Source: an uncultured Verrucomicrobiota bacterium
GTDB taxonomy: Bacteria; Verrucomicrobiota; Verrucomicrobiia; Limisphaerales; UBA9464
Assembly (NCBI GenBank): GCA_903925515.1
Contig: CAIYFP010000473.1
Location: 1 to 14,610, forward strand
Length of the DNA: 14,610 bases
Direction of reading: 5' to 3'
Of this stretch, positions 7,656 through 14,610 are shown piece by piece; the stretch's first letter is position 1; every line of letters starts with the position of its first letter. The position numbers were made by a program, and so were the translations under genes. Under the pieces are notes generated by a model, which searched no databases, was not told where the DNA came from, and worked only from the letters and a program-made list of their open reading frames with translations.

Positions 7656-7821
7656 GCCGGGACGCCTCGATCGGCAGGGAAGTGATGGGAAGGCCCATGC
7701 CTACGCCAGGCAAGGATTGGGCGGGGCGCGGGCCGATTCGGCGCCCGTAACGAGCGAGGGACGAGGGATTTGCGGAAGCCGATGGCGCAAGCACGACCGA
7801 CCTCGTCGCATCGTTCCGGCT
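7487..7821. repeat. 335-bp imperfect palindrome made of two opposed copies of an intergenic element
   Basis: The left arm (7487-7653) and the reverse complement of the right arm (7655-7821) align without a single gap about base 7654. By eye 126 of 167 positions match, rising to 64 of 77 in the core (7507-7583 against 7725-7801), and the centre is CCGGC-TGA-GCCGG. As RNA this would be one very long hairpin; as DNA it could extrude a cruciform. The core contains GCCCGTAACGAGCGA and GGATTTGCG, and TTGCGCAA palindromes occur in the left arm. It begins at the last base of the permease stop codon and fills the first two thirds of the gap before the next gene. It may be a REP/BIME- or MITE-like non-coding element. 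A related core lies at 9907-9990. Confidence 0.85.
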
Positions 7822-8014
7822 GGGCCGGGACGCTCCAGCGGGATCCGTCCTGCTCGCTCCCTGTTCCTCCGCCAGAGCCTCGCGCCGGGTCGTTGCCCCG
7901 GGCGAGCAACGCGCTTGCCATTCCCCGGCGCCTTCGGTCCATTTGCGGGTCCCCGGCGACGGGCCGGTCGCGTTTCCCGTGAAACGAGGCACCCGACCCC
8001 GGGGTCCATCCATC
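7822..8014. other. rest of the permease to secreted-protein gap; small hairpins
   Basis: This is the remainder of a 527-nt gap. It holds two short perfect hairpins: CGTTGC/GCAACG at 7891-7896 and 7906-7911, and CGTTTC-CCGT-GAAACG at 7971-7986. The second ends 28 nt before the next ATG and could be a leader hairpin or an operator. No promoter with recognisable -35/-10 boxes was found, and no gene. Confidence 0.35.
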
Positions 8015-9838
8015 ATGAATTGTTCAACTCGCCTCGTGGCCGCCCTGTTCCTGCTTGCAGGCGCCGCGCAGGCCGCCATCCCCTCGCCCGCCAAGCTCTT
8101 GCCCAAGGACACCCTCTTCGTCCTCTCCGTCCCGGACTGGGCCAAGGCCTCCGACAGCATGTCCGGCTCCAGCGGCGGCCGCCTTTGGTCGGACCCCTCC
8201 ATGAAGGCCTTCCGCGACAACTTCGAGAAGAAGTTCTCCGAGAAGGTCGTCGGCACCCTCGAGAAGGACCTCGGGATCAAGATGTCCGACTACACCGGCC
8301 TTGCGCGGGGCCAGATGACCCTCGCCATCGTCCAGGACGGCTGGAAGGGCGCGACGGACACCGAGCCCGGACTGCTGATGGTGCTGGATGCCCGGGACAA
8401 GTCCGACGTCCTCAAGGAGCGGCTCGGCGAGGTGCGCCGGAAGCTGGCCGACGCCAAGAAGCCGGTGAAGACCGAGAAGATCCGCGACGTGGAGTTCTCA
8501 TCCGTCACCATCGACCTGCCCGGGGACGAGGAGGCCGCGGACGAGAAGAAGGATGGGAACGGCGCGGCCGACGCCAACGCCGACAAGGAGACCTTGATCT
8601 TCGGCCAGGTGGACACCGCCCTGCTCGTCTCCACGTCGGCCAAGACCCTCGAAAAGGTCATGGCCGGCATCGGCGGCGGCACGTCCGAAACCCTCGCCGA
8701 CGAGCCCGCCTTCCAAGCCAGCGAGGCCGCATGGTTCCGCGGCGCCTCCGCGTTCGGCTGGGTCCATTTCGTGCCCCTCTACCGCGTTCTCTCCCAACTC
8801 GCGGCCGGCAACCCCGGTGCCGATGCCATGGGCGTGGACCCCAAGGCCGCGTTGAAGGCGGTCGGGCTCGAGGGATTGAAGACCGTGTCGATGGCATGGA
8901 CGCCCGGGTCGGACGGCGACGCCGGGGTCCTCAGCATGTCAATCCCCGAGGGGCAACGCGCCGGGCTCTTCAAGATGCTCGCGATCCCCGCCAAGGAGGC
9001 CGCACCGTTGCCCTTCATCCCGGCCGACGCGGTCAAGTTCCAACGGTGGCGGCTCGACGGGCAGAAGATGTGGGCCACCCTCGAGGAAACCTTGGCCGCC
9101 GTGTCGCCCCAGTTGAACGGGTTTGTCCAGTTGATGGTCGCCCAGGCCGGCAAGGACAAGGACCCCTCCTTCGACCTCAAGAAGAACGTCGTCGGCAACC
9201 TCGGCGACGACATCATCTCCTACGGCAAGGCCAGCACCGGGACCTCCATCGAGGACCTCACCAACCCGCCCGGCGTCATGCTCGTCGGGTCGCCCAGCCC
9301 CGACAACCTCACCGGGGGCATCAAGATGGCGGCCGGGGCCCTCGGCGGCGGAGGCGGCAACGACGATTCCAAGGACCGCGAGTTCAACGGGAAGAAAATT
9401 CGCTCCATGCGCACCCCCGCGGCCCCGGGTGGCAAGGGTGGACGCATGGAAATGGCCTCCGCCTCCGGCTATGCCGTCTTCAGCGGAACCCCCGCGCTCA
9501 TCGAGGAGGTCATCCGCTCCACCGAGTCCCCGGCCAAGGCCCTCAAGGACGATGCCAACCTCGCGCGCGCCGCGGAGAAGGTCGGCGGGTACGGCACCGG
9601 CATCTTCGGATACGAGAACCAACGCGAGACCATGCGCCCGCAATGGGAGTTCCTGCGCGCCGGAGGACTGGGCGGGCTGATGGGGGGCGGCGAGGCGGCG
9701 GAATGGGCCGACATGTTCGACTTCAAGCTGCTTCCCGAGTACGGCCGCGTCGCCAAGCACTTCGGCATCGCCGTGTTCTCCGGCGCCACCGACGCCCAAG
9801 GCATGCATTTCCGGTTCTTCGGGACCGAGCCAAGGTAG
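8015..9838 (+). CDS. secreted protein of unknown function (DUF3352-like N-terminus)
   Basis: A 607-residue protein with a clear signal peptide (MNCSTRLVAALFLLAGAAQA, probable cleavage after AQA at 20). The mature start, LLPKDTLFVLSVPDWAKAS, resembles secreted Verrucomicrobiota/Planctomycetes proteins of the DUF3352 type, but this is a faint recognition and no function is known. No catalytic motif, membrane segment or lipobox was seen. Residues about 165-190 form an acidic low-complexity stretch (GDEEAADEKKDGNGAADANA), and Gly-rich patches occur near 450 and 550. The start at 8015 was chosen for the signal peptide; an upstream in-frame ATG at 7943 would bury it. It is probably monocistronic: a 527-nt gap precedes it and a strong terminator follows 16 nt after the stop. 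Confidence 0.88.
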   Translation: MNCSTRLVAALFLLAGAAQAAIPSPAKLLPKDTLFVLSVPDWAKASDSMSGSSGGRLWSDPSMKAFRDNFEKKFSEKVVGTLEKDLGIKMSDYTGLARGQMTLAIVQDGWKGATDTEPGLLMVLDARDKSDVLKERLGEVRRKLADAKKPVKTEKIRDVEFSSVTIDLPGDEEAADEKKDGNGAADANADKETLIFGQVDTALLVSTSAKTLEKVMAGIGGGTSETLADEPAFQASEAAWFRGASAFGWVHFVPLYRVLSQLAAGNPGADAMGVDPKAALKAVGLEGLKTVSMAWTPGSDGDAGVLSMSIPEGQRAGLFKMLAIPAKEAAPLPFIPADAVKFQRWRLDGQKMWATLEETLAAVSPQLNGFVQLMVAQAGKDKDPSFDLKKNVVGNLGDDIISYGKASTGTSIEDLTNPPGVMLVGSPSPDNLTGGIKMAAGALGGGGGNDDSKDREFNGKKIRSMRTPAAPGGKGGRMEMASASGYAVFSGTPALIEEVIRSTESPAKALKDDANLARAAEKVGGYGTGIFGYENQRETMRPQWEFLRAGGLGGLMGGGEAAEWADMFDFKLLPEYGRVAKHFGIAVFSGATDAQGMHFRFFGTEPR

Positions 9839-9854
9839 CCGTCTCTCCCGGCAT

Positions 9855-9892
9855 GGCCCGGCACCGCCATCATGGCGTGGCCGGGCCTTTTT
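9855..9892 (+). terminator. intrinsic terminator of the secreted-protein gene
   Basis: GGCCCGGC-AC-CGCC, loop ATCAT, GGCG-TG-GCCGGGCC, then TTTTT. The stem is 12 bp interrupted by one 2x2 internal loop, and the U-run follows directly. It lies 16 nt after the stop codon at 9838, in the right orientation. Confidence 0.88.
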
Positions 9893-9906
9893 GCGTGCGG
9901 TCGGCT

Positions 9907-9990
9907 TGGGCGGGGCGCGGGCCGAAGCAAGGCCCGTGACGAGCAAACGACGAAGGATTTGCGGAGGCAGGTCGAGCAAGCACGGCCGGT
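9907..9990 (+). repeat. third copy of the intergenic element (single arm)
   Basis: The core aligns without gaps to both arms of the palindrome at 7487-7821: about 66 of 77 positions match the left arm by eye, in the same orientation as the right arm. Shared blocks include TGGGCGGGGCGCGGGCCGA (as in the right arm) and ACGACGAAGGATTTGCG (as in the left). Similarity fades after about 9990. It starts 15 nt beyond the terminator of the upstream gene, so all copies in this window lie directly 3' of genes. Confidence 0.8.
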
Positions 9991-10130
9991 GACATCGTGC
10001 CTCAAAACGGCATTCCAAGAGGGCTTCATGGCAAGGAAATGGCCGTCCCATCAAGGCAAAGAGGCCCTGCGGCATCCCTCCGAGACCTCACCCCTCGCGT
10101 GAGGTTGGAATGGGCCGGTCCGGGTTGTAG

Positions 10131-10269
10131 GCCGGGCGCCCTCACCCGGCGAAAACGTGGCAGAGCCGTCCCGGCTCCGGCTGGATCCCGTCCGGCGGCA
10201 GGATGCCCCTGCCACTCTGCCCCGACGCCCGGAGGTTCGGCATCCTCGCCGCCGCGCGAGGGCACCCGG
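10131..10269. repeat. second inverted-repeat cluster in the 9839-10452 gap
   Basis: The 614-nt gap 9839-10452 has no gene. Besides the terminator and the third element copy it holds an inverted repeat, 10132-10151 against 10250-10269 (17 of 20 pairs by eye). Inside are smaller stems: GCCGGG/CCCGGC at 10131-10150, AGCCG-TCC-CGGCT at 10164-10176, and GGCGGC-AGGATGCC (10194-10207) against 10239-10253 with one bulge. Just before it is ACCTCAC/GTGAGGT at 10085-10105, without a T-run. It looks like a different REP-like cluster from the 335-bp palindrome. Confidence 0.5.
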
Positions 10270-10416
10270 ACTCCGGCATCGGTCAAGCCTTGGGCGCCAC
10301 CTGAGGGTTGGACTGATCCCCACACCCATCGCCGTTTTTGGGTTGAATGGTTGGCTCAGACACGGGGGCAGGCGGTTGGGGACCTTGACCGCGGATTCGG
10401 GTTGCGCTCGCGGCCC

Positions 10417-10446
10417 TTGGCACCCGGCGCGGCGGGCCGGTAGCAT
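10417..10446 (+). promoter_or_regulatory. candidate leaderless promoter of the esterase gene
   Basis: TTGGCA (10417-10422), an 18-nt spacer, then TAGCAT (10441-10446): five of six and four of six bases match the sigma-70 consensus. A start site 7 nt after the -10 box falls on the ATG at 10453, so the mRNA would be leaderless. There is no Shine-Dalgarno. The box resembles the one before the permease gene. Confidence 0.42.
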
Positions 10447-10452
10447 CTCCGG

Positions 10453-12903
10453 ATGCAACGATTCCCACGGGTTGCCCTCGGCATCCTCGCGTTCCTGCCG
10501 CTCCACTTGCTGGCCGAGGACATCGTCCTGCGGGAGGGCGTGGCGGTGGTGTTGGGCGGGCGCATGGCCCGGGCGCCGTTCCGGACCGACCCGGTGGAGG
10601 CGCGCGTCGTGGCCGGCACATGGACGCCGCCGTCCCCGGGTGAGGTGCTGGGGTACCCCGGCGGCACCCACCGCGTCTGGGAGCGGGTCACGGCCAAGCC
10701 CGACGGCGCCTTCGAGCATCCTGCCATGCGCGGCGGCTACGTGTACGTGCCGTTCGTCTCCGACCGCGACCGCATCCTGCTGCTGCAAGCCAGTGGCCAT
10801 TCCATGGCCTACGTCAACGGCGAGCCCCGCGCCGGCGACATCTATCGCAACGGCTCCGTGTCGCTTCCCGTCGCCTTCAAGGCCGGCACCAATCACCTCC
10901 TTTTTGCCACCGGCCGCGGCGCGCTCTCCGTCAAGCTTGCCGAGCCCGAGCCCATCGCCATCGATCCCCGCGACCCCACGTTGCCCGACCTCGTCCGCGG
11001 CGTCCGCAACGACACCTACGGCGCCGTCCTCCTCGTCAATGCCCGCCCATGGCCTCTCGACGGCCTTGTCCTCCGCGCCGTCCCGGAGGGCGGCAAGGCG
11101 ACGGAAACGCCCGTGCCAACCCTTCCTCCGCTGGGCACGTTCAAGGCCCCCTTCCGCATCCTGCACCCGGGCAAGTCCGCGACCCATGACGTTCCCATCC
11201 AGCTCGCGCTGAAGTTGGGCAGGTCCAACCTTGCCATGCGGACCTTCCGTCTTGCGTTGCTCCCGCCCGAGGCGACCCGCCGCGAGACGTTCATCAGCGA
11301 GATCGACGGCTCGGTCCAGTACTACGGGTTTGTCCCGGCGCGTCCGATGCCCGGCGCGGGGGGGCGTCCGGGGCTGGTCCTCAGCACGCACGGCGCGGGC
11401 GTCGAGGGGATCGGGCAGGCGGCATGCTACGCGCCCAAGACCAGCCTCCACGTCGCCGCCCCCACCAACCGGCGGCCGTTCGGGTTCGACTGGGAAGACT
11501 GGGGGCGCCGGGACGCGATCGAGGTGCTGGACCGCGTTCAGCGGGTTCATGGAACCGAGCCCTCGCGCACGTACCTGACCGGCCATTCGATGGGCGGGCA
11601 CGGGGCATGGCAACTGGGCGCCACGTACCCGGACCGTTTCGCGGCCCTCGCCCCCAGCGCCGGCTGGATCAGCTTCGCCAGCTACGGCGGCGGGCGACGC
11701 GCCGCCCCCAGCAACGACGTGCAACGCCTCCTCCTCCGCGCATGGGCGTCCAGCGACACCCTCGCCATGGCCACCAACTACACCCACCACGGCATCTACA
11801 TCCTCCACGGCGACGCCGACGGCAACGTCCCGGTGTCCGAGGCCCGCACGATGCGCGAGGTGCTGGGCACGTTTCACCGGGACTTCGCATGGCACGAGCA
11901 ACCCGGCGCGGGCCATTGGTGGGGCAATCAATGCCTCGATTGGCCCCCCCTCTTCGACCTGTTCGATCGCCGCCGCATCCCCGCCCCCCCCGAGGTCCGA
12001 CGGTTGCGATTCGTGACGGTCAACCCCGGCGTCTCCGCCACCTGCCATTGGGCCACCGTCGAGGCCCAGCTTCATCCGCTCGCCCCCAGCCGCATCGACG
12101 TCGAATGGGATGCCGCCGGCCGGCGATTCCATGGCACGACCGAAAACGTCGCCCGGCTGGCCTTGCACCTCGGGAAGCTACCACCCGGCGGCCCGCCCCT
12201 CGTCGTGCTCGACGGCCAGTCCGTCACCAACCTGGTTCCCGACGGCTCGCACGGAACGGTCCGCATGGCGCGCGATGGCAACGGCTGGGCACCCACGAGG
12301 CCTGCCCCGTCGTCTCACAAGGGCCCGCATCGCGCCGGGCCGTTCAAGGAGGCGTTCGCCCACCGCATGCTTCTCGTCCATGCAACCGGGGGAACCCCCG
12401 AGGAAAACGCATGGGCCCTCGCCAAGGCCCGGTTCGATTCCGAGAGCTTCTGGTACCGGGGCAACGCCAGCCTCGAAGTCATCCCCGACACCGCCTTCGA
12501 CCCCGTCCGGCATCGGGACCGCGGCGTCATCCTGTATGGAAACGCCGACACCCACCGCGCATGGAAGGCCCTCTTGTCCGACAGCCCCGTGCAGGTTCGC
12601 CGGGGCAAGGTCTTGCTGGGCGGGCGCGAGATCCCGGGCGACCACCTCGCCTGCCTCTTCCTCCGTCCGCGCCCCGACAGCCCCGTCGCGTCCGTCGGCG
12701 TGGTCTCGGGGACCGGCCCCGAGGGCATGCGCCTCTGCGATCGCGTCCCCTATCTGATGGCCGGCGTGGCCTTGCCCGACGTTACCGTGTTCGGCCCGGA
12801 AACCCTCACCCATGGAACGGCCGGCGTCCGCGTCACCGGCTTCTTCGGCAACGACTGGTCCGTCGAGCGCGGCGAGATGGCATGGGCGGACGCCCCGCGC
12901 TGA
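10453..12903 (+). CDS. secreted alpha/beta-hydrolase (esterase / S9 peptidase-like) with C-terminal extension
   Basis: An 816-residue exported protein: signal peptide at 1 to about 21 (MQRFPRVALGILAFLPLHLLA), a beta-rich N-terminal region at about 23-275, an alpha/beta-hydrolase core at about 285-505, and a further region of about 300 residues to the end. The catalytic triad is visible: S379 in GHSMGG, D456 in HGDADGNVP and H488 in GAGHWW, with a likely oxyanion segment STHGAG at 311. This matches prolyl-oligopeptidase-like and PHB-depolymerase-like esterases common in polysaccharide-degrading Verrucomicrobiota and Planctomycetes. The C-terminal part (ILYGNADTHRAWKALL at 693-708, YLMAGVALPDVTVFGP at 767-782) recurs with such esterases in my recollection, but has no named function. 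The substrate may be an ester-decorated sugar or a peptide; sequence does not decide. The ATG at 10453 is preceded by a promoter-like box. Confidence 0.9.
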   Translation: MQRFPRVALGILAFLPLHLLAEDIVLREGVAVVLGGRMARAPFRTDPVEARVVAGTWTPPSPGEVLGYPGGTHRVWERVTAKPDGAFEHPAMRGGYVYVPFVSDRDRILLLQASGHSMAYVNGEPRAGDIYRNGSVSLPVAFKAGTNHLLFATGRGALSVKLAEPEPIAIDPRDPTLPDLVRGVRNDTYGAVLLVNARPWPLDGLVLRAVPEGGKATETPVPTLPPLGTFKAPFRILHPGKSATHDVPIQLALKLGRSNLAMRTFRLALLPPEATRRETFISEIDGSVQYYGFVPARPMPGAGGRPGLVLSTHGAGVEGIGQAACYAPKTSLHVAAPTNRRPFGFDWEDWGRRDAIEVLDRVQRVHGTEPSRTYLTGHSMGGHGAWQLGATYPDRFAALAPSAGWISFASYGGGRRAAPSNDVQRLLLRAWASSDTLAMATNYTHHGIYILHGDADGNVPVSEARTMREVLGTFHRDFAWHEQPGAGHWWGNQCLDWPPLFDLFDRRRIPAPPEVRRLRFVTVNPGVSATCHWATVEAQLHPLAPSRIDVEWDAAGRRFHGTTENVARLALHLGKLPPGGPPLVVLDGQSVTNLVPDGSHGTVRMARDGNGWAPTRPAPSSHKGPHRAGPFKEAFAHRMLLVHATGGTPEENAWALAKARFDSESFWYRGNASLEVIPDTAFDPVRHRDRGVILYGNADTHRAWKALLSDSPVQVRRGKVLLGGREIPGDHLACLFLRPRPDSPVASVGVVSGTGPEGMRLCDRVPYLMAGVALPDVTVFGPETLTHGTAGVRVTGFFGNDWSVERGEMAWADAPR

Positions 12904-13214
12904 GATCAGGGCCAAGGCTGGCCTGGGTGGATGGGCCAGGGGAACCCGCCCCGGCGGCCCACCGTCGGTTTCATGGGCAGGAACCTCTTTTCCATTGCGC
13001 GCCGGGAGGTGGGCGCGATTGACTAGCCCGCACTCCGCGCATTCACGACGGGCCCACTGCGAGCTCGTCCGGGCGCGTTTTCAACCATGGGCAAGGCAAG
13101 TTGCGCAACCTTCAGGGCAAGCCGGGGCCGGATGGCGTCATGCCGTCGGGCCAGGCCCGTCCACGACGGTTGGCATCGAGCCGTGCCCCTTCATCAACCA
13201 ACGCAGCGAACAAC
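12904..13214. other. gap before the MFS gene, with a palindrome near its start
   Basis: No gene is seen in these 311 nt. A hairpin-like palindrome spans about 13139-13175: ATGCCGTCG on the left and CGACGGTTGGCAT on the right (CCGTCG 13143-13148 pairs with CGACGG 13164-13169). It ends about 39 nt before the MFS start and could be an operator or leader structure. CTGGCC/GGCCAG at 12918-12939 follows the esterase stop, but lacks a T-run, so no terminator is called. Confidence 0.35.
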
Positions 13215-14610
13215 ATGAGCAACGGAACAAGCGAGGGCATCGCCTCGAACGCAAAGCGCCTGCTGTGGGCAGGCTTCATGGCCATCTTGGCGGCCGGCAT
13301 CGGATTTGGAATCCGCGGCGCCATCTTTGGCGACTGGGTCAAGGCCTTCAACTTCACGGGGCTTGAGATCGGCCTCATCAACGGCGCCGGGTTCACCGGG
13401 TTCTGCTTCGGCATCATCATCGGCGGCGTCATCGTGGACAAGGTGGGGTACGGAAAGCTCGTGGCCGCCGCGTTCCTGTTCCATGTCGTGTCGGCCCTTG
13501 TGACGTTCGGCGCCAAGGACGGCATGGACACCAAGACGGCGTTCGTGTGGCTTTGGTCGGGAACGTTCCTGTTCGCGGTGGCGAACGGCACGCTCGAGGC
13601 CGTGGCCAACCCGCTCGTGGCCACGCTCTTCCCCAAGAACCGCACCCATTACCTCAACATCCTCCACGCCTCATGGCCGGCCGGCATGGTGATCGGCGGC
13701 TTCATCCACAACGGCCTTGCCGACCAAAGCTGGAAGCTCCAGCTCGGCTGCTTCCTGGTTCCCGCCGTCATCTACGGCATCATGTTCTTCGGCCAGTCCT
13801 TCCCCAAGTCCGAGGCCTCCGCCAAGGGGCTCAGCCTCGGCGAGATGCTCCGCGACGTCGGCATCCTCGGCTCCGCCGTGGTCGGCCTATTCATCGGCCT
13901 GTTCTTCAAGGACGGCCTCGGGCCGCTTCTCAACGGCCTGACTGGCAACGCCTTCTTCTCCGGCGACTCGTGGAACTATCTCTCCATGGCGGTCGGCGGC
14001 ATCGCCTTCCTTGGCTTCGCCGGCACCTCCCGTTGGTCCGTGGGCGCGCCGCTCCTGTTTGTCCTGTTCATCGTCCATGCCCTCGTCGGCGCGGTGGAGC
14101 TGGGGACGGACGGCTGGATCCAGAACATCGAGGGCGCCATCCTCACGCCGCAGGAGGCCACATGGCTCTTCATCTTCACCTCCGCGCTCATGTTCGTGCT
14201 TCGCTTCTGCGGCCACTTCATCGAGCACAAGCTCGGCCTCAAGCCCGTTGGCATCCTCCTCGTCTGCTCCATCTTCGGGTGCGTCGGCCTCAACCTCGTC
14301 TCCGGCGTCGAGACGTTCTCCGGCGCCCTCCTCGCGCTCACGGTCTATGCCATCGGCAAGACCTTTTTCTGGCCCACCATGCTCGCCGTCGCCTCCGACC
14401 GGTTCCCGCGCTGCGGCGCCGTCGCCATCTCCATCATGGGCGGCCTCGGCATGATGTCGGCCGGCCTCATCGGCTCGCCCGGCCTGGGCTATGCCAAGGA
14501 CCGCTTCTCCGGCGAGGCCCTCGAAAAGGCCAACCCCGCCGCCTTCGCCGAGTACAAGGCCGCCAAGCCCTCCAAGTGGCTCTTCCTCAAGGAATCGTTC
14601 TCGATCGACG
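13215..14610 (+). CDS. MFS transporter, C-terminus beyond window
   Basis: 465 residues are visible with no stop before the right edge. Polytopic membrane protein with about 11 hydrophobic segments in view. MFS motif A is present after TM2: G71-V-I-V-D75-K76-V-G78-Y-G-K81. The segment N124-GTLEAVANPLVATLFP followed by LHASWPAGMVIGG (150-162) resembles the FucP/nucleoside-symporter side of the superfamily and the sugar transporters frequent in Planctomycetes and Verrucomicrobiota. The substrate is not determinable. A long polar loop at about 427-455 lies before the last visible residues. The start at 13215 gives a short cytoplasmic N-terminus before TM1; no Shine-Dalgarno is present. Its neighbourhood with a sugar-type permease and an exported esterase fits carbohydrate use, but a shared operon is unlikely given the gaps. 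Confidence 0.9.
   Translation, partial: MSNGTSEGIASNAKRLLWAGFMAILAAGIGFGIRGAIFGDWVKAFNFTGLEIGLINGAGFTGFCFGIIIGGVIVDKVGYGKLVAAAFLFHVVSALVTFGAKDGMDTKTAFVWLWSGTFLFAVANGTLEAVANPLVATLFPKNRTHYLNILHASWPAGMVIGGFIHNGLADQSWKLQLGCFLVPAVIYGIMFFGQSFPKSEASAKGLSLGEMLRDVGILGSAVVGLFIGLFFKDGLGPLLNGLTGNAFFSGDSWNYLSMAVGGIAFLGFAGTSRWSVGAPLLFVLFIVHALVGAVELGTDGWIQNIEGAILTPQEATWLFIFTSALMFVLRFCGHFIEHKLGLKPVGILLVCSIFGCVGLNLVSGVETFSGALLALTVYAIGKTFFWPTMLAVASDRFPRCGAVAISIMGGLGMMSAGLIGSPGLGYAKDRFSGEALEKANPAAFAEYKAAKPSKWLFLKESFSID

Noticed and set aside
7717..9939. 740-residue plus-strand open frame overlapping the secreted-protein gene in another frame
   Set aside because: The translation is Arg/Gly/Pro-rich and domain-free, starts inside the palindrome and runs through the terminator; the frame at 8015 has a signal peptide.
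10085..10105. ACCTCAC/GTGAGGT hairpin as a terminator
   Set aside because: No T-run follows and a better terminator lies about 190 nt upstream; noted only as part of the repeat-rich gap.
10051..12168. 705-residue minus-strand open frame opposite the esterase gene
   Set aside because: It overlaps a gene with signal peptide and full catalytic triad, its translation is Gly/Arg/Ala-rich with no recognisable domain, and it fits the antisense shadow expected at this GC content.
12918..12939. Possible terminator after the esterase gene
   Set aside because: Only a 6-bp stem with a 10-nt loop and no T-run.
11424..13022. 532-residue plus-strand frame overlapping the esterase
   Set aside because: Arg/Pro-rich alternative frame of the esterase; no motif or start signal.
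1..14610. tRNA, rRNA, riboswitch, phage or insertion-sequence genes
   Set aside because: No tRNA-like cloverleaf, rRNA stretch, recognised riboswitch core or transposase/integrase motif was seen in any gap.

Overview
The window is a GC-rich stretch of about 14.6 kb from a bacterial chromosome. It most resembles Verrucomicrobiota. The left third carries the gene order of the Akkermansia Amuc_1098 to Amuc_1101 pilus-like locus, which is characteristic of that phylum, although the GC content and the other genes do not suggest Akkermansia itself. None of the nine gene starts has a convincing Shine-Dalgarno sequence. The taxonomic call is an inference from family recognition; no search was run.

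Layout. Positions 1-5253, minus strand: a four-gene pilus/secretin block. In transcription order it holds a PilM-like ATPase fused to a PilN-like membrane segment (5253-3364), an Amuc_1100/PilO-like protein (3362-2373), an Amuc_1099-like protein (2334-1555) and the N-terminal half of an Amuc_1098-like secretin (1462 to the window edge). The secretin carries a Gly/Met-rich tract encoded partly by 12-bp tandem repeats. Together they would form an envelope-spanning pilus or secretion assembly: cytoplasmic actin-like ATPase, inner-membrane alignment proteins, outer-membrane ring. Upstream on the same strand lies a HAD phosphatase (6093-5416).

Positions 6363-14610, plus strand: a lone RbsC-type sugar ABC permease, a secreted protein of unknown function ending in a good intrinsic terminator, a secreted alpha/beta-hydrolase (esterase/S9-like) with a large C-terminal extension, and an MFS transporter running off the right edge. 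These look like separately transcribed uptake and carbohydrate-type genes, with wide gaps between them.

The gaps hold the least expected structure. Immediately after the permease stop codon is a gapless imperfect palindrome of 335 bp (7487-7821, centre at 7654, arms about 75% complementary by eye). It is made of two opposed copies of one element. A third copy of the element core lies at 9907-9990, just past the terminator of the next gene. A second, unrelated inverted repeat is at 10131-10269. Two plus-strand genes are preceded by a similar GGTAGC(A/C)T box close to their ATG, suggesting leaderless or nearly leaderless transcripts.

The adjacent PilM-like and Amuc_1100-like proteins share a short linear motif (M-[DN]-P-[AS]-L-x-x-R-Y-G-[LM]-x-P) in otherwise low-complexity linkers, which may be a shared docking site.
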